Counted from the first letter of the stretch, positions 46,391-57,599 are shown. The stretch: DNA of 64,000 nt from Bifidobacterium sp. ESL0769 (GCF_029395495.1 NZ_CP113918.1:1240001-1304000); one strand, 5' to 3'. Notes: generated by a model from the sequence alone, not told the origin. Made by a program: numbers and translations.

Positions 46391-47832
46391 CAACCGACGC
46401 ATTCGCCGTGGTATCGCCGTCGATCACATGGGACAGGCTCAGCGGGCCGGGTACAGATGCAACGGTGGCCGAGGAGTTCCCCAACACTGCGGCTTTGGCT
46501 GCACGCGTCTCCACTTCCTCGAATCCGGAGGGCATCTATGTCGACAGGACCCTGCCCGGCCTCATCCTCGAAGTCGATCCGAACGGGGGCACCACCGAGA
46601 CCATGCCCATCATCGTCGACACCAGCACCGGGCCGAAGACGCTCACCGTGCCCCAAGCCGAAGTGCTGCGCACCAACAAGCCCCATAGCCTGTTCGACAA
46701 GTGGACCGACGACCAGGGCAACACCGTCGCGCAGAGGCAAGCCATCACTTTGAGGCAGGGTGAGTATTCGCCCCGGCGCGTCATGGTTGTGCACGCCCAG
46801 TGGCGGGCCATCACCCCCCGCATCAGCACGCCCAAGACTCATGTGGCTTCCAATGGCGACACCACCTTCGATGTGACAGCCACCGACGCGTCCAAGCTCA
46901 CCAGCGGTCTCAACCACGAATGGGACTGTAGCAACGGCACATGCACAGTAACCGGGGAATCAGTTGTTGGTTTGCAACCTAATCCAGGAGCACAATACTC
47001 GTTGACGGCCTCTTCAACGAACGTGACTGATCCAAACACCCACAACACCGTCTCCGGCGGAAGCGTAACACAAACAGGCTATCTGCCATACGCCAAAGTG
47101 GAGTTCAACGCGAATGGCGGCACCGGCGCTCCTACAGGCTTCACCGCGTTCGCCGACAGCACGAGCGGTCACACGGTGACGGCCATCTCCACCAGCTCCA
47201 TCCCTACCAAGGGGCCACACGACGTGTTCACCGGATGGGCGGAAAATGCCGCCGCTTCCAATCCCGACGCGACGTATAACCCAGGCAAAACGCTGGCCGG
47301 CACCACCATCGCTGGAAAATCCACCACCCTCTATGCTATATGGCACACGGTTGCGGCGCCATCCATCAGCGCCTCCAGAAACGGAGACAACACCGTCTCG
47401 CTGACAGCCACAAGCAAACCAATGGCGATGGGCGACAAAATCCACTATTGCATCCAACTCACGGCCGGCGGCACGCAGAGCTGCTGGGACGATACCGTAG
47501 GCGCAGGCACCTGGGATGGGAACACCACTCACCAGTCCACTCACATCATCCCACAAGCCGATATACCGCGGAAAGGACACTACGATCTCAGCGCCACGCT
47601 GACCACCAGCGACCCGTGGCGGACAGCGGGTAGCGTCGTCACCAGCGCAACCACCGAGACGAGCGTTCTTATCCAAGGCCTGTATGCGCATGCACTTCCC
47701 TTCACCGGCGGGCCAAGATGGCGAATGTTCCTACTCTTGCTCGCCATTGGCATCATGCTCATCGCGACCAAGTGGCTTCACGACCAAAAGCAGCGGACTG
47801 CCATAAGCAGCCGAGACTGGCGGCGCCACTAA
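46391..47832 (+). pseudogene. Stalk and LPXTG anchor of the same surface protein (3' part, other frame)
   Basis: This frame has no own start or ribosome site near 46390 and is best read as the continuation of the upstream repeat gene after a -1 shift. It encodes about 480 residues: TKLTTDAFAVVSPSITWD, InlB/Listeria-Bacteroides repeat-like modules (VEFNANGGTGAPTGFTAF, KPHSLFDKWTDDQGN), a Cys pair region and Ig-like stretches. The sortase signal LPFTGG lies at 47695-47712, followed by a membrane helix (MFLLLLAIGIMLIATKW) and a basic tail ending RDWRRH. The pattern predicts covalent attachment to peptidoglycan by a class-type sortase encoded elsewhere. A bidirectional terminator follows. Confidence 0.75.
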
Positions 47833-47891
47833 ACAACACTTCCCGTTCTGACTCGGATATCATTAGCTAGGTCAAGACGGGAACCCCAACC

Positions 47892-47945
47892 GGGTGTCAG
47901 CGCGCTAACCAACACAACCAACAACAAACCCACGCGCTGGCACCC
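47892..47945 (+). repeat. Hairpin with CA-rich loop downstream of the surface protein
   Basis: GGGTGTCAGCGCG (47892-47904) pairs with CGCGCTGGCACCC (47933-47945), 12 of 13, around a 28-bp loop of CAACA-type sequence. No U-tract follows, so it is not a standard terminator. It may be a 3' UTR structure. Confidence 0.45.
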
Positions 47946-47981
47946 ACATACTTTGCGGTTGATTACTTTGCGTGATTCATA

Positions 47982-48036
47982 AACACAATCTCGCTATGAG
48001 GAGCTATTGCTTCCCATAGCGAGATTGTGTTTTTTA
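47982..48036. terminator. Bidirectional terminator between the surface-protein gene and argG
   Basis: A 17-bp perfect stem (47982-47998 with 48015-48031) ends in TTTTTT on the plus strand and lies 150 bp after the surface gene stop. It is also 24 bp beyond the argG stop on the minus strand, with a weaker T-rich tail. Confidence 0.8.
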
Positions 48037-48059
48037 GTCGATTGTATTATTCGGTGGAA

Positions 48060-49298
<1,239 letters not shown>

Positions 49299-49343
49299 GA
49301 CAGCCCTTTCTTCAAAGCTTTATACAATTATATATACACGGTT

Positions 49344-49361
49344 TCGTATAAATATTCAATC
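49344..49361. promoter_or_regulatory. ARG-box-like sequence upstream of argG
   Basis: GTATAAATATTCAAT (49346-49360) contains the WWWATTCA half of an ArgR operator. It lies about 50 bp upstream of argG in the 140-bp argR-argG gap. Only one half-site is convincing. Confidence 0.3.
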
Positions 49362-49438
49362 AGAATGCTACTGTGTCCAAACTATGAGACAGCACTCGAG
49401 AGAAAATATCAATACTTTTTCTATCGAATCGTTATTCT

Positions 49439-50047
49439 CTAATTTCTTGCGGTACCTTGACCCCGCGAAACAATGTCAAGCAGCCATTGCACGCGTCCGG
49501 CGGCGGCTTCGTCGTCATCGCAGACCAGAAGCACCGTATCGTCACCGGCGACCGTTCCCAAAATCCCGTCAATCGGCTGCTTATCGATGACGCTGGCCAT
49601 GTATTGAGCCGCGCCGGAAGGCGTGTGGACGATGACCAGATTGCGTGCGGCCGCCGCGGAAGTAATCAATCCCGAAAGACCGCGTGAAAGCTGCTGATCG
49701 ATTTTCTCGGCCGTAACGTCGTCGAATTCGGGCTCGACACCCAGCGTATAAGCCATTTCGCCGGTTTTCAGCCGCGTTTTGACCGCTTTCATCTCGTCCA
49801 GATCACGGCTGAGCGTAGCCTGGGTTACCTCGATGCCGCGTTTGGCAAGCAGACCAAGGAGCTGACCCTGCGAGGAGACCACGGCGTTGGAAAGAATCTC
49901 CTGGATTACGCTGAGCCTGGCCGTTCGGTTAGTCGGATGCTGGAGCTTGGTCTCCCCGACTTGTTCCTTATCTTGCAAATTGACTGCGGAAGCGGCCGAA
50001 TCACGCTTGATATCGGCCGTAATATGACTACCTTCAGTATCGTTCAT
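49439..50047 (-). CDS. argR: Arginine repressor ArgR
   Basis: This protein has 202 aa. It is longer than the usual 150-170 because of an N-terminal polar extension of about 45 residues, [20 protein letters not shown]. The winged helix follows: [43 protein letters not shown]. The C-terminal hexamerisation and arginine-binding domain has [23 protein letters not shown] 50047 overlaps the argF stop (ATGA) and has AAGGA upstream; a longer frame to 50335 is inside argF and is rejected. It controls the arg genes in response to arginine. Confidence 0.95.
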   Translation of the reverse strand: MNDTEGSHITADIKRDSAASAVNLQDKEQVGETKLQHPTNRTARLSVIQEILSNAVVSSQGQLLGLLAKRGIEVTQATLSRDLDEMKAVKTRLKTGEMAYTLGVEPEFDDVTAEKIDQQLSRGLSGLITSAAAARNLVIVHTPSGAAQYMASVIDKQPIDGILGTVAGDDTVLLVCDDDEAAAGRVQWLLDIVSRGQGTARN

Positions 50048-51009
50048 TTGAGCATTTCCTTGTCGTCTCGCAATGTTCCAATCAGCCAAGTCAGCAAAGC
50101 CTTCTGCGCATGAAGTCGGTTTTCGGCCTCTTCCCAGACCACCGATTGCGGGCCATCGATGACGCTTGAAGTGACTTCCTTGCCGCGGTAGGCCGGCAGA
50201 CAATGCTGGAACAGCGCATCGGGCTTGGCGAGTTTCATCAGCTCGTCGTTGACCTGATAATCCCAGAACGGCTTGGAGCGCACGGCGTACTCGCTTTCCT
50301 CGCCCATCGAAACCCAGGTGTCGGTGAAGATGCAATCGGCGTCGGCCACGGCCTCACGCGGATCGGTGGTCACCAAAATCGAACCGCCGGTCTGCGCTGC
50401 TATTCGTTTGGCATCCTCAACGATCTGCGGGTCGGGAAGGAAACCTTGCGGGCCCGCCACACGCACGTTCATGCCTGCGGTCGCGCCTCCGAGCAGATAG
50501 GAGTTCGACATGTTGTTGGCCGCGTCGCCCAAGTAGGCGATGGTCTGGCCGGCAAGCGCGTCGACTCCCCCGCGATGCTGAGCGATGGTGAGGAAATCGG
50601 CGAGGATCTGGCAAGGATGGAACTGGTCGGTCAGGGCGTTGACGACGGGAACGGTGGCATATTTCGCCATCGTCTCCACGCGATCCTGGCCGAAGGTACG
50701 CCAGACGATGGCACTGGTCATCCGTGTGAGTACGCGTGCCGTATCCGCCACAGGTTCACCGCGGCCGAGCTGAGAGCCCGACTTGTCGATGACCAACGGA
50801 TAGCCGCCAAGTTCGGCGACGCCCACCGAGAAGCTGGAACGCGTGCGGGTGCTGGGCTTGTCGAAAATCACCGCGACACCCTGAGGCCCCTCAAACGGGC
50901 GACGGTAATAGCGGTCTTTCCAGAACTTCATACCCAGTTCCAGAATTTCCTTCTGCTCGTCGTGGTTGACATCATCATCACGGAGCATATGCCGAAGTTG
51001 ACCTGCCAT
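50044..51009 (-). CDS. argF: Ornithine carbamoyltransferase
   Basis: This 321-aa enzyme makes citrulline from ornithine and carbamoyl phosphate. The carbamoyl phosphate-binding motif is [31 protein letters not shown] and [14 protein letters not shown] are the ornithine-binding signatures. The start at 51009 is supported by AAGGAG with six bases between; the alternative ATG at 51015 sits inside that site. Overlaps argR by 4 bp. The upstream gap to argD carries direct repeats. Confidence 0.98.
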   Translation of the reverse strand: MAGQLRHMLRDDDVNHDEQKEILELGMKFWKDRYYRRPFEGPQGVAVIFDKPSTRTRSSFSVGVAELGGYPLVIDKSGSQLGRGEPVADTARVLTRMTSAIVWRTFGQDRVETMAKYATVPVVNALTDQFHPCQILADFLTIAQHRGGVDALAGQTIAYLGDAANNMSNSYLLGGATAGMNVRVAGPQGFLPDPQIVEDAKRIAAQTGGSILVTTDPREAVADADCIFTDTWVSMGEESEYAVRSKPFWDYQVNDELMKLAKPDALFQHCLPAYRGKEVTSSVIDGPQSVVWEEAENRLHAQKALLTWLIGTLRDDKEMLK

Positions 51010-51143
51010 AACCATCTCCTTTTACTGATTTGACTATTAAAATATACCGCATAAAACTGAAATATTACATTTTCTATCCACATATTGGTATATATGCTAC
51101 AGACTGATTCGGCGTCGCAAAAAGCGAAGTAAACGCCACTAAC

Positions 51144-51256
51144 AGAACGAATGCGACGCAAAAACGGGATTTTACGTCACAAAAGACCCAGTAGTCACCG
51201 CAACCAGAACAAATGCGACGCACAAACACAATTCTGCGTCGTAAAAGACCCAGTAG
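51144..51256. repeat. 51-bp direct repeat pair in the argD-argF gap
   Basis: Copies at 51144-51194 and 51206-51256 share the AGAAC-AATGCGACGCA start and the AAAAGACCCAGTAG end, with a period of 62 bp. Each contains inverted GCGACGCA / TGCGTCG-like arms and could fold. A weaker third copy (GGCGTCGCAAAAAGCG) lies near 51110. Its right end meets the argD stop. Confidence 0.7.
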
Positions 51257-51258
51257 AA

Positions 51259-52608
51259 TCAGCTAAGAGAGTCATCCGGAAGGTCTGCGGGGATTTGAGC
51301 GAGAATCGATACAGCCTCGTCAACGTCAGCACTGTTGACAATGAGTGGAGGGGCAAGGCGCAAAGCGTCCGGAGCCACCGCATTGACGATCAGCCCATGG
51401 TCGAGCGCCCAGTTCATGGCCGCGTGCGCACACGGATGCGCGAGCTGGATGGCGTTGAGCAGGCCGCGCCCGCGAACCGAAACGAACAGCGGGTTGCCGC
51501 AAGCCATGATGGCTTCGCGCAACTGCTGGCCCCGGGCTTCGGCGTTGGCCACCAGCCCGTCTTCCTCGATGACCTGCAGAGTCGTCAATCCGGCTGTAGT
51601 CGCCAGCGGGCCGCCGGCGAAGGTCGAACCGTGGAGTCCGGGCGAGAACAGTGATGCCAGCGGTTTGCCGAACGCGATCATCCCACCCATCGGGAAACCG
51701 CCGGCCACACCTTTGGCGAAGGTAATGATGTCGGGGGTGATGCCGCCGGAAAGGTCGTCGCGCTGGAAGGCGAACCATTTGCCGGTACGGCCGATTCCTG
51801 TTTGCACTTCGTCGATAATCATCAGCGCATGATGCTGGTCGCACAGTTTGCGAACACCTTTGACATACTCCGGGTCGAGCGGTCGCACGCCGGCCTCGCC
51901 CTGGATAAGTTCAAGCATCACGCCTGCCACCGGGCCAACGCCGTCTTTGCCGGTCTGATCAAACGCAGCCTGCATGGCGTCAAGGTCGCCGGCTTCCACG
52001 AATTGAACCGCCGGAAGCAGCGGGTTGTAAGGCTCGCGGATGGAAAGTTTCCACGTCGCGCTCAAAGCACCCATCGTGCGCCCGTGGAACCCCTTGGTCA
52101 GAGCGAGGATTCGGGCAGGTGCGCCGCCTTGCTCGGGGTCTGAACCGGGTAGCGTCTTGCCGTAAAGCTTGGCCATTTTCATCGCAGACTCGTTGCCTTC
52201 TGCTCCGGAATTTCCGAAATAGACGCGAGACCCTTCAGGCGCGCCGGAAATCTCCAACAGCTTTTCGGCCAGCTTGATCTGTGGAACGGAAGCGAAATAA
52301 TTGCTGATATGCGCGACTTTCCCGGCCTGCTCGCTTACCGCCTTGACCCATTTTGGATGCGCATACCCAAGCGAATTGACGGCGATGCCCGCAAGAAAAT
52401 CGAGATATTCATTACCGTCCACGTCCCATACATGCATGCCCTTGCCGTGGTCCATCACCCTCAGCGGAGTGCCAAAGGCGTGGGTGTGTACGTTTTCGTA
52501 TTGGTTGATCCACTGCTCACTTTGCGGGCCGATTGACGTCGTTGCGCCGCCGCTGGCAACTTTGTTTGCATCTTGAGAATTCAGCATATGGTGATTGTCG
52601 TTGTTCAT
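51259..52608 (-). CDS. argD: Acetylornithine aminotransferase
   Basis: This 449-aa class III PLP aminotransferase forms N-acetylornithine. The PLP-binding Lys is in DIITFAKGVAGGFPMGGMIA. VYFGNSGAEGNESAMKMAKL and the DEVQTGIGRTGKWFAF block are typical. An N-terminal extension of about 30 residues (NSQDANKVASGGATTS) precedes the fold. The ribosome site before ATG 52608 is weak (GAAAG). Confidence 0.97.
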   Translation of the reverse strand: MNNDNHHMLNSQDANKVASGGATTSIGPQSEQWINQYENVHTHAFGTPLRVMDHGKGMHVWDVDGNEYLDFLAGIAVNSLGYAHPKWVKAVSEQAGKVAHISNYFASVPQIKLAEKLLEISGAPEGSRVYFGNSGAEGNESAMKMAKLYGKTLPGSDPEQGGAPARILALTKGFHGRTMGALSATWKLSIREPYNPLLPAVQFVEAGDLDAMQAAFDQTGKDGVGPVAGVMLELIQGEAGVRPLDPEYVKGVRKLCDQHHALMIIDEVQTGIGRTGKWFAFQRDDLSGGITPDIITFAKGVAGGFPMGGMIAFGKPLASLFSPGLHGSTFAGGPLATTAGLTTLQVIEEDGLVANAEARGQQLREAIMACGNPLFVSVRGRGLLNAIQLAHPCAHAAMNWALDHGLIVNAVAPDALRLAPPLIVNSADVDEAVSILAQIPADLPDDSLS

Positions 52609-52722
52609 TATGTTGCACTTTCGAAGTTTGATTTTGTATTACTACGATATGGAAATGTCATTGACTTTCATTAAATCCACCAATATCTTTCATCACGAAA
52701 TTGCGATGGCGCAAGGTATTTT

Positions 52723-53691
52723 CTATTCTCGTCGCAGCTTCATGCCGTCGCCGGGCACAACCATGGTGCCAATGCCGGCGCTGGTGAATACCTCGTTAAG
52801 GATCGAATGGGGCTGGCGGCCGTCGATGATATGCGCCCGCGGCACCCCGCCGTCCAGCGCACGCACACAGGCGCGCATCTTCGGTACCATGCCACTTTGC
52901 AATTTCGGCAAAACCTTGCGCAAACGGTCGACTCCGATGGAACTGATCAGCGAATTCTTGTCGGGCCAATCGGCGTAAAGGCCATCCACATCGGTGAGGA
53001 TAACAAGCTTTCGGGCGTGCAAAGCCACGGCAAGTGCGGCAGCGGCAGAATCCGCATTGACATTGAAAACCTGCGTGGGATCGTCAGCATTTGGGGCAAT
53101 CGAGGAGACCACGGGAATCCGGTTCTGCTCGATAAGGCTTTCCACCGCCGAAGGATTGACTTCCGTGACCTCTCCGACCAATCCAATGTCGGTTTCCACA
53201 CCATCGATAACTGGGCGATAGCGTTTCGCACCGAATAGCGACCCGTCCTCGCCGGAAAGTCCGACGGCATGCGGGCCGTGGGCGTTGATGAGCCCAATGA
53301 GTTCGCGCGAGACGGAACCGGTCAGGATCATCCGCACAACCTTCATGATTTCCGGCGTGGTGACGCGCAGACCTGCCTTGAATTCCGAATGGATGCCGAG
53401 GTCTTTGAGCATGCTGGAGATTTGCGGGCCGCCACCGTGGACGACAATCGGATGCATGCCGACCTGACGCAGAAAGACCATATCCTGCGCAAAGCAGCGT
53501 TTCAGGTGTTCGTCGACCATCGCGTTGCCGCCGTATTTGACGACAATGCGTTGGCCTGCGAATTCCTCGAGCCACGGCAACGCTTCGATCAGTACCTCGG
53601 CCTTCTGTTCGTCCTTCAAGTCATGATGCACATCAAAATCCGCACTGGTGGCATCCGTTCCCGTTTTCGCAGCGATCTGATTGCTTGCCAT
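52723..53691 (-). CDS. argB: Acetylglutamate kinase
   Basis: This 322-aa amino-acid kinase phosphorylates N-acetylglutamate. It has [35 protein letters not shown], and the C-terminal [22 protein letters not shown] 53691 has GGGGAG upstream and is preferred over 53757. A polar N-terminal extension of about 20 residues precedes the fold. The gap to argJ contains two similar hairpins. Confidence 0.97.
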   Translation of the reverse strand: MASNQIAAKTGTDATSADFDVHHDLKDEQKAEVLIEALPWLEEFAGQRIVVKYGGNAMVDEHLKRCFAQDMVFLRQVGMHPIVVHGGGPQISSMLKDLGIHSEFKAGLRVTTPEIMKVVRMILTGSVSRELIGLINAHGPHAVGLSGEDGSLFGAKRYRPVIDGVETDIGLVGEVTEVNPSAVESLIEQNRIPVVSSIAPNADDPTQVFNVNADSAAAALAVALHARKLVILTDVDGLYADWPDKNSLISSIGVDRLRKVLPKLQSGMVPKMRACVRALDGGVPRAHIIDGRQPHSILNEVFTSAGIGTMVVPGDGMKLRRE

Positions 53692-53724
53692 TCTCTCCCC
53701 AATCTTTTCTATCAAGTACAAGTC

Positions 53725-53830
53725 GTGCACTTTTCCTCGGAAGAAAATAAAGTGCACAGGTTAGAATCAAAAATCCGTATGGAATTCAGAGAAATTTGTG
53801 CACTTTTTATTGAGTCCTTAAAAAGTGCAC
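53725..53830. repeat. Two copies of a GTGCAC-TTTT hairpin in the argJ-argB gap
   Basis: Hairpin 1 is 53725-53733 with 53749-53757 (9 bp). Hairpin 2 is 53798-53808 with 53820-53830 (11 bp perfect). Both use the same arm sequence (GTGCACTTT). They lie within the 149-bp gap between argJ and argB and could regulate downstream arg gene levels. Confidence 0.65.
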
Positions 53831-53840
53831 GGCTTGACCA

Positions 53841-55127
53841 TCAGGATTCGTAGTCGGCATTGATATGCACGTATTCGTGGGTAAGGTCGTCGGTCCAGAC
53901 CGTTGCGGTTTCCGTGCCATAGTTGAGGTTGATGTCGATATCCACTTCTCGCGCGTCCATCTTGACTTCCGAGCGATCGACCCCGGCGCCGCCGTGTTCG
54001 CAAACGCGGACACCGTTGATATCCACCGTCACTTCCTTTGCGTCGTAAGCAGCAACATTCACCGGAACAGTGCCAAGAGAGCTCACGATACGTCCCCAGT
54101 TCGGATCGTTGCCGTAGATGGCGCATTTGAGTAGATTTGAACCCGCCACAGCCCGCGCACAGGCCAACGCGGCGCCCTCAGTTTCAGCTCCGCTTACCCT
54201 GACCTTGATATCGTGACTGGAGCCTTCGCCGTCGCCGATAATCTGACGGGCGAGACTGGCGCAGGCGTCATGAATCAATCCGGCGAACTCATCGCGATCC
54301 GGCGTGACACCCGAGGCACCGGAAGCGAGCAGCAACACCGTGTCGTTGGTGGACATGCATCCGTCCACGTCGATGCGGTTGAATGATTTGTCAGTGGCAC
54401 TAGCCAAAACATCGTGCAACTGCGAAGCGTCGACCACGGCATCAGTGGTGATGACGCAGAGCATCGTGGCCAGCTGCGGTGCGATCATACCCGAACCCTT
54501 GACCATACCGCCCACGCGGTAACCGGAACCCTCGAACTTTACCGTTTTCGGTTTCGTGTCGGTGGTCATGATGGCTGTGGCCGCGTCGACGCCAGCAGCA
54601 ACGTCGTCGCTCAACGCCGAAGCCGCTTGCTCGATACCATCCAGCACATTATCCAAAGGTAACAGCTCGCCTATCAGCCCCGTTGAACACACCGCAATGT
54701 CATTGGCCGCGAAAGAAGGCTCAGCATTTGCGACAATGGTTTCGTTCGAATTTCGAGTCGGAACACCGTTCTCAAACCCTTGTGCTGCCAAGCTTTCTGG
54801 AGCGCCACTATCAGAATCCGCCGTGATGCTATTCAATACCTGAGCTGCCTTGACTGCCGTCGCTTTGCTCTGCTTCAGCCCTGCCTCACCGGTGCAGGCG
54901 TTGGCGCCGCCGGAGTTGAGCACGACCGCTTTGATATGTCCGTCGGCGACTGCTTTACGCGACCATTGCACCGGAGCCGCACAGAAACGGTTCGAGGTGA
55001 ATACCCCTGCAGCGGCATCAAGTGGACCGCTATTGAACACCAAGGCCAAATCGCTTTTCGCTTTGTTGGCTGAGATACCGGCGTTGACGCCGGCGGCCGA
55101 AAAGCCTTTTGCAAATGTCACGCTCAT
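53841..55127 (-). CDS. argJ: Bifunctional glutamate N-acetyltransferase / ornithine acetyltransferase
   Basis: This 428-aa Ntn-type self-cleaving enzyme closes the acetyl cycle. The cleavage site is at Thr in AIMTTDTKPKTVKF. KGSGMIAPQLATMLCVITTD and GRIVSSLGTVPVN are family blocks, and VQWSRKAVADGHIKAVVLNSGGANACTGEAGL is the N-terminal active-site region. Its start overlaps the argC stop by 4 bp. No separate argA or argE is expected. Confidence 0.97.
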   Translation of the reverse strand: MSVTFAKGFSAAGVNAGISANKAKSDLALVFNSGPLDAAAGVFTSNRFCAAPVQWSRKAVADGHIKAVVLNSGGANACTGEAGLKQSKATAVKAAQVLNSITADSDSGAPESLAAQGFENGVPTRNSNETIVANAEPSFAANDIAVCSTGLIGELLPLDNVLDGIEQAASALSDDVAAGVDAATAIMTTDTKPKTVKFEGSGYRVGGMVKGSGMIAPQLATMLCVITTDAVVDASQLHDVLASATDKSFNRIDVDGCMSTNDTVLLLASGASGVTPDRDEFAGLIHDACASLARQIIGDGEGSSHDIKVRVSGAETEGAALACARAVAGSNLLKCAIYGNDPNWGRIVSSLGTVPVNVAAYDAKEVTVDINGVRVCEHGGAGVDRSEVKMDAREVDIDINLNYGTETATVWTDDLTHEYVHINADYES

Positions 55128-56350
55128 GGCGCCACCCCAATCGTTGTCAGTCCTTGATCTTCTGATAGTCCGAGCGCGATGTTCAGCGATTGCACCGCCT
55201 GCCCGGCCGTTCCACGGTTCAGATTGTCGATGGCCGCAAAACCATAGAGCCGCTTGGCGTTGCGGTCAATGGCAACCTGGACTTGCGCCTCATTGGAACC
55301 CAGCACATTCGCCGTAGCAGGCATGTCGCCGGCATCCAGCAATTCGATGAACCGCTGGCCTTGATACGCTTCGGCGAAAACCCCGCGGATACTTTCATCA
55401 CTCATCGCCTCGCCTTTGTCGCTGAGCTTGGCTGAGACTACCGCAAGAATGCCCCGCGCCATCGGCACCAGTATCGGCGTGAAACCGACGCTGATAGGCT
55501 TGGCTATTCCATTGGACAAAAAAGTATTCCCTTCTTGACCGGCTACGATCTCGGCACCGTTTTCGACAGCGGTTTCAGCCGTTTCAACTACTTTGCTTGG
55601 ATATGGCCGGATACCTGACGAGCTGGTATGTCCCTCACTATCTGTATCGGCACAAGCGGCATGCGCAAGATTCTGCACGATTTCCGGGATGTGGCGATGA
55701 ACACCGCCAACCGAATACGGCGTCGCGGAACCAAACGCCTCCGCCGCCAACAGATTCGGGCGTTTGAGGTTCTTACCGGCTCCTGAGTATCCGACGGCAA
55801 GATCGGCGACAATGTCATCGGTCTCCACAAGCCCTTGCGCCAAAGCTGGCTGGAAAGCCAAGGTGACCGCGGTGACGTTGCATCCTGGTCCGGCAATCAA
55901 TGAGGCACCGCGTAATTTTTCACGTTGATGCTGATATCCGCCGCTGGCATCTTTGCCCACAATCAGTTCCGGCATACCGTAAACCCAAGGCTCGTGAAAG
56001 TCGCCGCCGTAATATTGTGCCCAGGCATCGCCGGATTCAAGCCTGTGGTCGGCTCCCAAATCGACCATCGCGCAATTGGCATGGAGCTTTTCGGCCAACG
56101 CGCCCGACACTCCGTGTGGCAAAGCGAGAACGATGACATCATGGCCATTAAGCGCTTCCGGCGTCGTGGATTCGATGACCATGTCCTTAAGAGACGGGAT
56201 ATGCGGCATATGCTTGCCAAGCTTGTCGTCGGTCGATGAATCCCCGGTCACTGTGGTCACTTCAAACGCCGGATGTGCGACGAGTATCCGCAGCATCTCT
56301 CCCCCGGCGTATCCGCTGGCTCCAGCCACCGCCACCGTATATTTGCTCAT
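55124..56350 (-). CDS. argC: N-acetyl-gamma-glutamyl-phosphate reductase
   Basis: This 408-aa reductase heads the arg cluster. It begins MSKYTVAVAGASGYAGGEMLRIL (dinucleotide fold) and has the catalytic Cys in LIAGPGCNVTAVTLAFQPAL. YSVGGVHRHIPEI and VGFTPILVPMARGILAVV follow. It is somewhat longer than usual because of an insert around residue 225-260 (DTDSEGHTSSSGIRPYPSKV). A start at 56350 (AAAGG eight bases upstream) is preferred over GTG 56359. Confidence 0.96.
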   Translation of the reverse strand: MSKYTVAVAGASGYAGGEMLRILVAHPAFEVTTVTGDSSTDDKLGKHMPHIPSLKDMVIESTTPEALNGHDVIVLALPHGVSGALAEKLHANCAMVDLGADHRLESGDAWAQYYGGDFHEPWVYGMPELIVGKDASGGYQHQREKLRGASLIAGPGCNVTAVTLAFQPALAQGLVETDDIVADLAVGYSGAGKNLKRPNLLAAEAFGSATPYSVGGVHRHIPEIVQNLAHAACADTDSEGHTSSSGIRPYPSKVVETAETAVENGAEIVAGQEGNTFLSNGIAKPISVGFTPILVPMARGILAVVSAKLSDKGEAMSDESIRGVFAEAYQGQRFIELLDAGDMPATANVLGSNEAQVQVAIDRNAKRLYGFAAIDNLNRGTAGQAVQSLNIALGLSEDQGLTTIGVAP

Positions 56351-56382
56351 GGGCATCACCTTTCTTGAAGATGATGCTAGAC

Positions 56383-56415
56383 TACATATATTCAGTGGTA
56401 TGAATAGTTATACAT
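56383..56415. promoter_or_regulatory. Candidate ARG boxes upstream of argC
   Basis: TACATATATTCAG (56383-56395) and TATGAATAGTTATACAT (56399-56415) resemble ArgR operators (TGAATA-N3-ATTCA type), the second being the better match. They lie 33-65 bp before the argC start, a sensible place for repression of the whole arg run. Confidence 0.45.
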
Positions 56416-56626
56416 CCAAATAGTGGACACTTTTGAAGAAGAATTATCGTTTTTAACGAATCAAAATAAAACAAAAACCATTACGTTCTCAAAGTTTGTA
56501 AAGCCTGAACCGAAACCGACGTAATGAAAAATCAAGCCAAAACGTCCCTGACCATTCTCATGAAGAGGAACGTTCTGGAATAGCCAATTTTCTCAAACCC
56601 CAATGCCAGACACCAAAGCCCCAAAC

Positions 56627-57496
56627 CTACGCATGTACCGAGCCGTCACTGCCGACACCGCTGGAACCGCCGGAACCCGAACCATATTGATTCATCAACT
56701 GCTGCGAAAGCTCGTTGACGTTGATGCCCTTGGAAAACAGCCAGAACGAAAAAACCGTCGTAATGACGCCAAGCACCATGCACACGGTGGCCGCCCAGAA
56801 ACCCTTCATGTGATATTTCTTGGTGCGCCACATCGAAACCGCGCCAGTGATGGCAGGCAGGAACGGCATGATCGGCAAAAACAGCAGCACAATCGAAATG
56901 ATTGCCCACGGATCCCAATGACCTTTCAATGGGTTCTGAGCCGGGTCATTCATATCGATGCCGTTGCGGATATCCGGCTGATAGCCAGGAGTGCCGGGCG
57001 CACCAGGCATGGCCGGACCATTGTTGTACGGCTGGTCAAACGGATTATTGGAATTATTCGGATTGTTACCGTAATTGTTGGACGAGCGGTTCGGACCACC
57101 GTAAGGCGTATTACTGCGAAAACCCTGATTACCTTGGTAAGTGCCCGCAGCATTGCCATATCCGCTGCCCATTTGCTGGTTGGGTTGGCCACCCTGCGCA
57201 TTCATTTGAGGATTCTGCTGGTTCTGGTTTTTGGGCTTCTCTTCAGGCTTGCCGTAAACGTAGGGATTGTATTGCGGAGGAAATTGGCTGGCCATCGCCC
57301 CATATTCCGGGACCTTCATTTGGCCGTATTCCGGCTGAACCGGATTGGCTGTGTCATTGTTGGATTTCGTTGCCAAGTTCGGAACGTCCGTGCGATGCGT
57401 TCCCTGCGGAATTTGGCCCGTAGAAGGAGCGGCATTAGACGACGGATTTTCGTGAGCTGTGCCATTCTGATCGAGAGGATTTTCAGGTTCGTTCAT
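56627..57496 (-). CDS. DUF4190-type membrane protein with Asn/Gln/Pro-rich N-terminus
   Basis: This 289-aa protein has a disordered first 180 residues rich in N, Q, P, G and Y (NPFDQPYNN, QNQQNPQMNAQGGQ), then two hydrophobic helices. These are DPWAIISIVLLFLPIMPFLPA and GFWAATVCMVLGVITTVFSFWL, the arrangement of DUF4190/DUF4352-type small integral proteins. A polar loop and a short C-terminal tail follow. GGAG lies seven bases before the start. It sits between pheT and argC on the same strand. Function unknown; it is not part of either pathway. Confidence 0.8.
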   Translation of the reverse strand: MNEPENPLDQNGTAHENPSSNAAPSTGQIPQGTHRTDVPNLATKSNNDTANPVQPEYGQMKVPEYGAMASQFPPQYNPYVYGKPEEKPKNQNQQNPQMNAQGGQPNQQMGSGYGNAAGTYQGNQGFRSNTPYGGPNRSSNNYGNNPNNSNNPFDQPYNNGPAMPGAPGTPGYQPDIRNGIDMNDPAQNPLKGHWDPWAIISIVLLFLPIMPFLPAITGAVSMWRTKKYHMKGFWAATVCMVLGVITTVFSFWLFSKGINVNELSQQLMNQYGSGSGGSSGVGSDGSVHA

Positions 57497-57526
57497 CTTG
57501 CCACTCCAAAATCAAGTAGATAATTT

Positions 57527-57565
57527 GCGGAGTCTGCGAACCTTTTCAGTACACAGACTCCGCAT
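57527..57565 (-). terminator. Hairpin downstream of pheT
   Basis: TGCGGAGTCTG (57527-57537) is perfectly complementary to 57555-57565, 35 bp after the pheT stop. The following AAATTATCT on the minus strand is a weak U-tract, so termination efficiency is uncertain. Confidence 0.5.
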
Positions 57566-57599
57566 TGTCCAATTTGTATCGGTTTTCTTGGGCCGACTA

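Noticed and set aside
49439..50335. A 298-codon version of argR extended upstream
   Set aside because: The extension lies inside argF in another frame; the ATG at 50047 has a ribosome site and overlaps the argF stop as expected for coupled genes.
51144..51256. CRISPR array
   Set aside because: Only two units with a short 11-bp spacer and internal differences; no cas genes are nearby.
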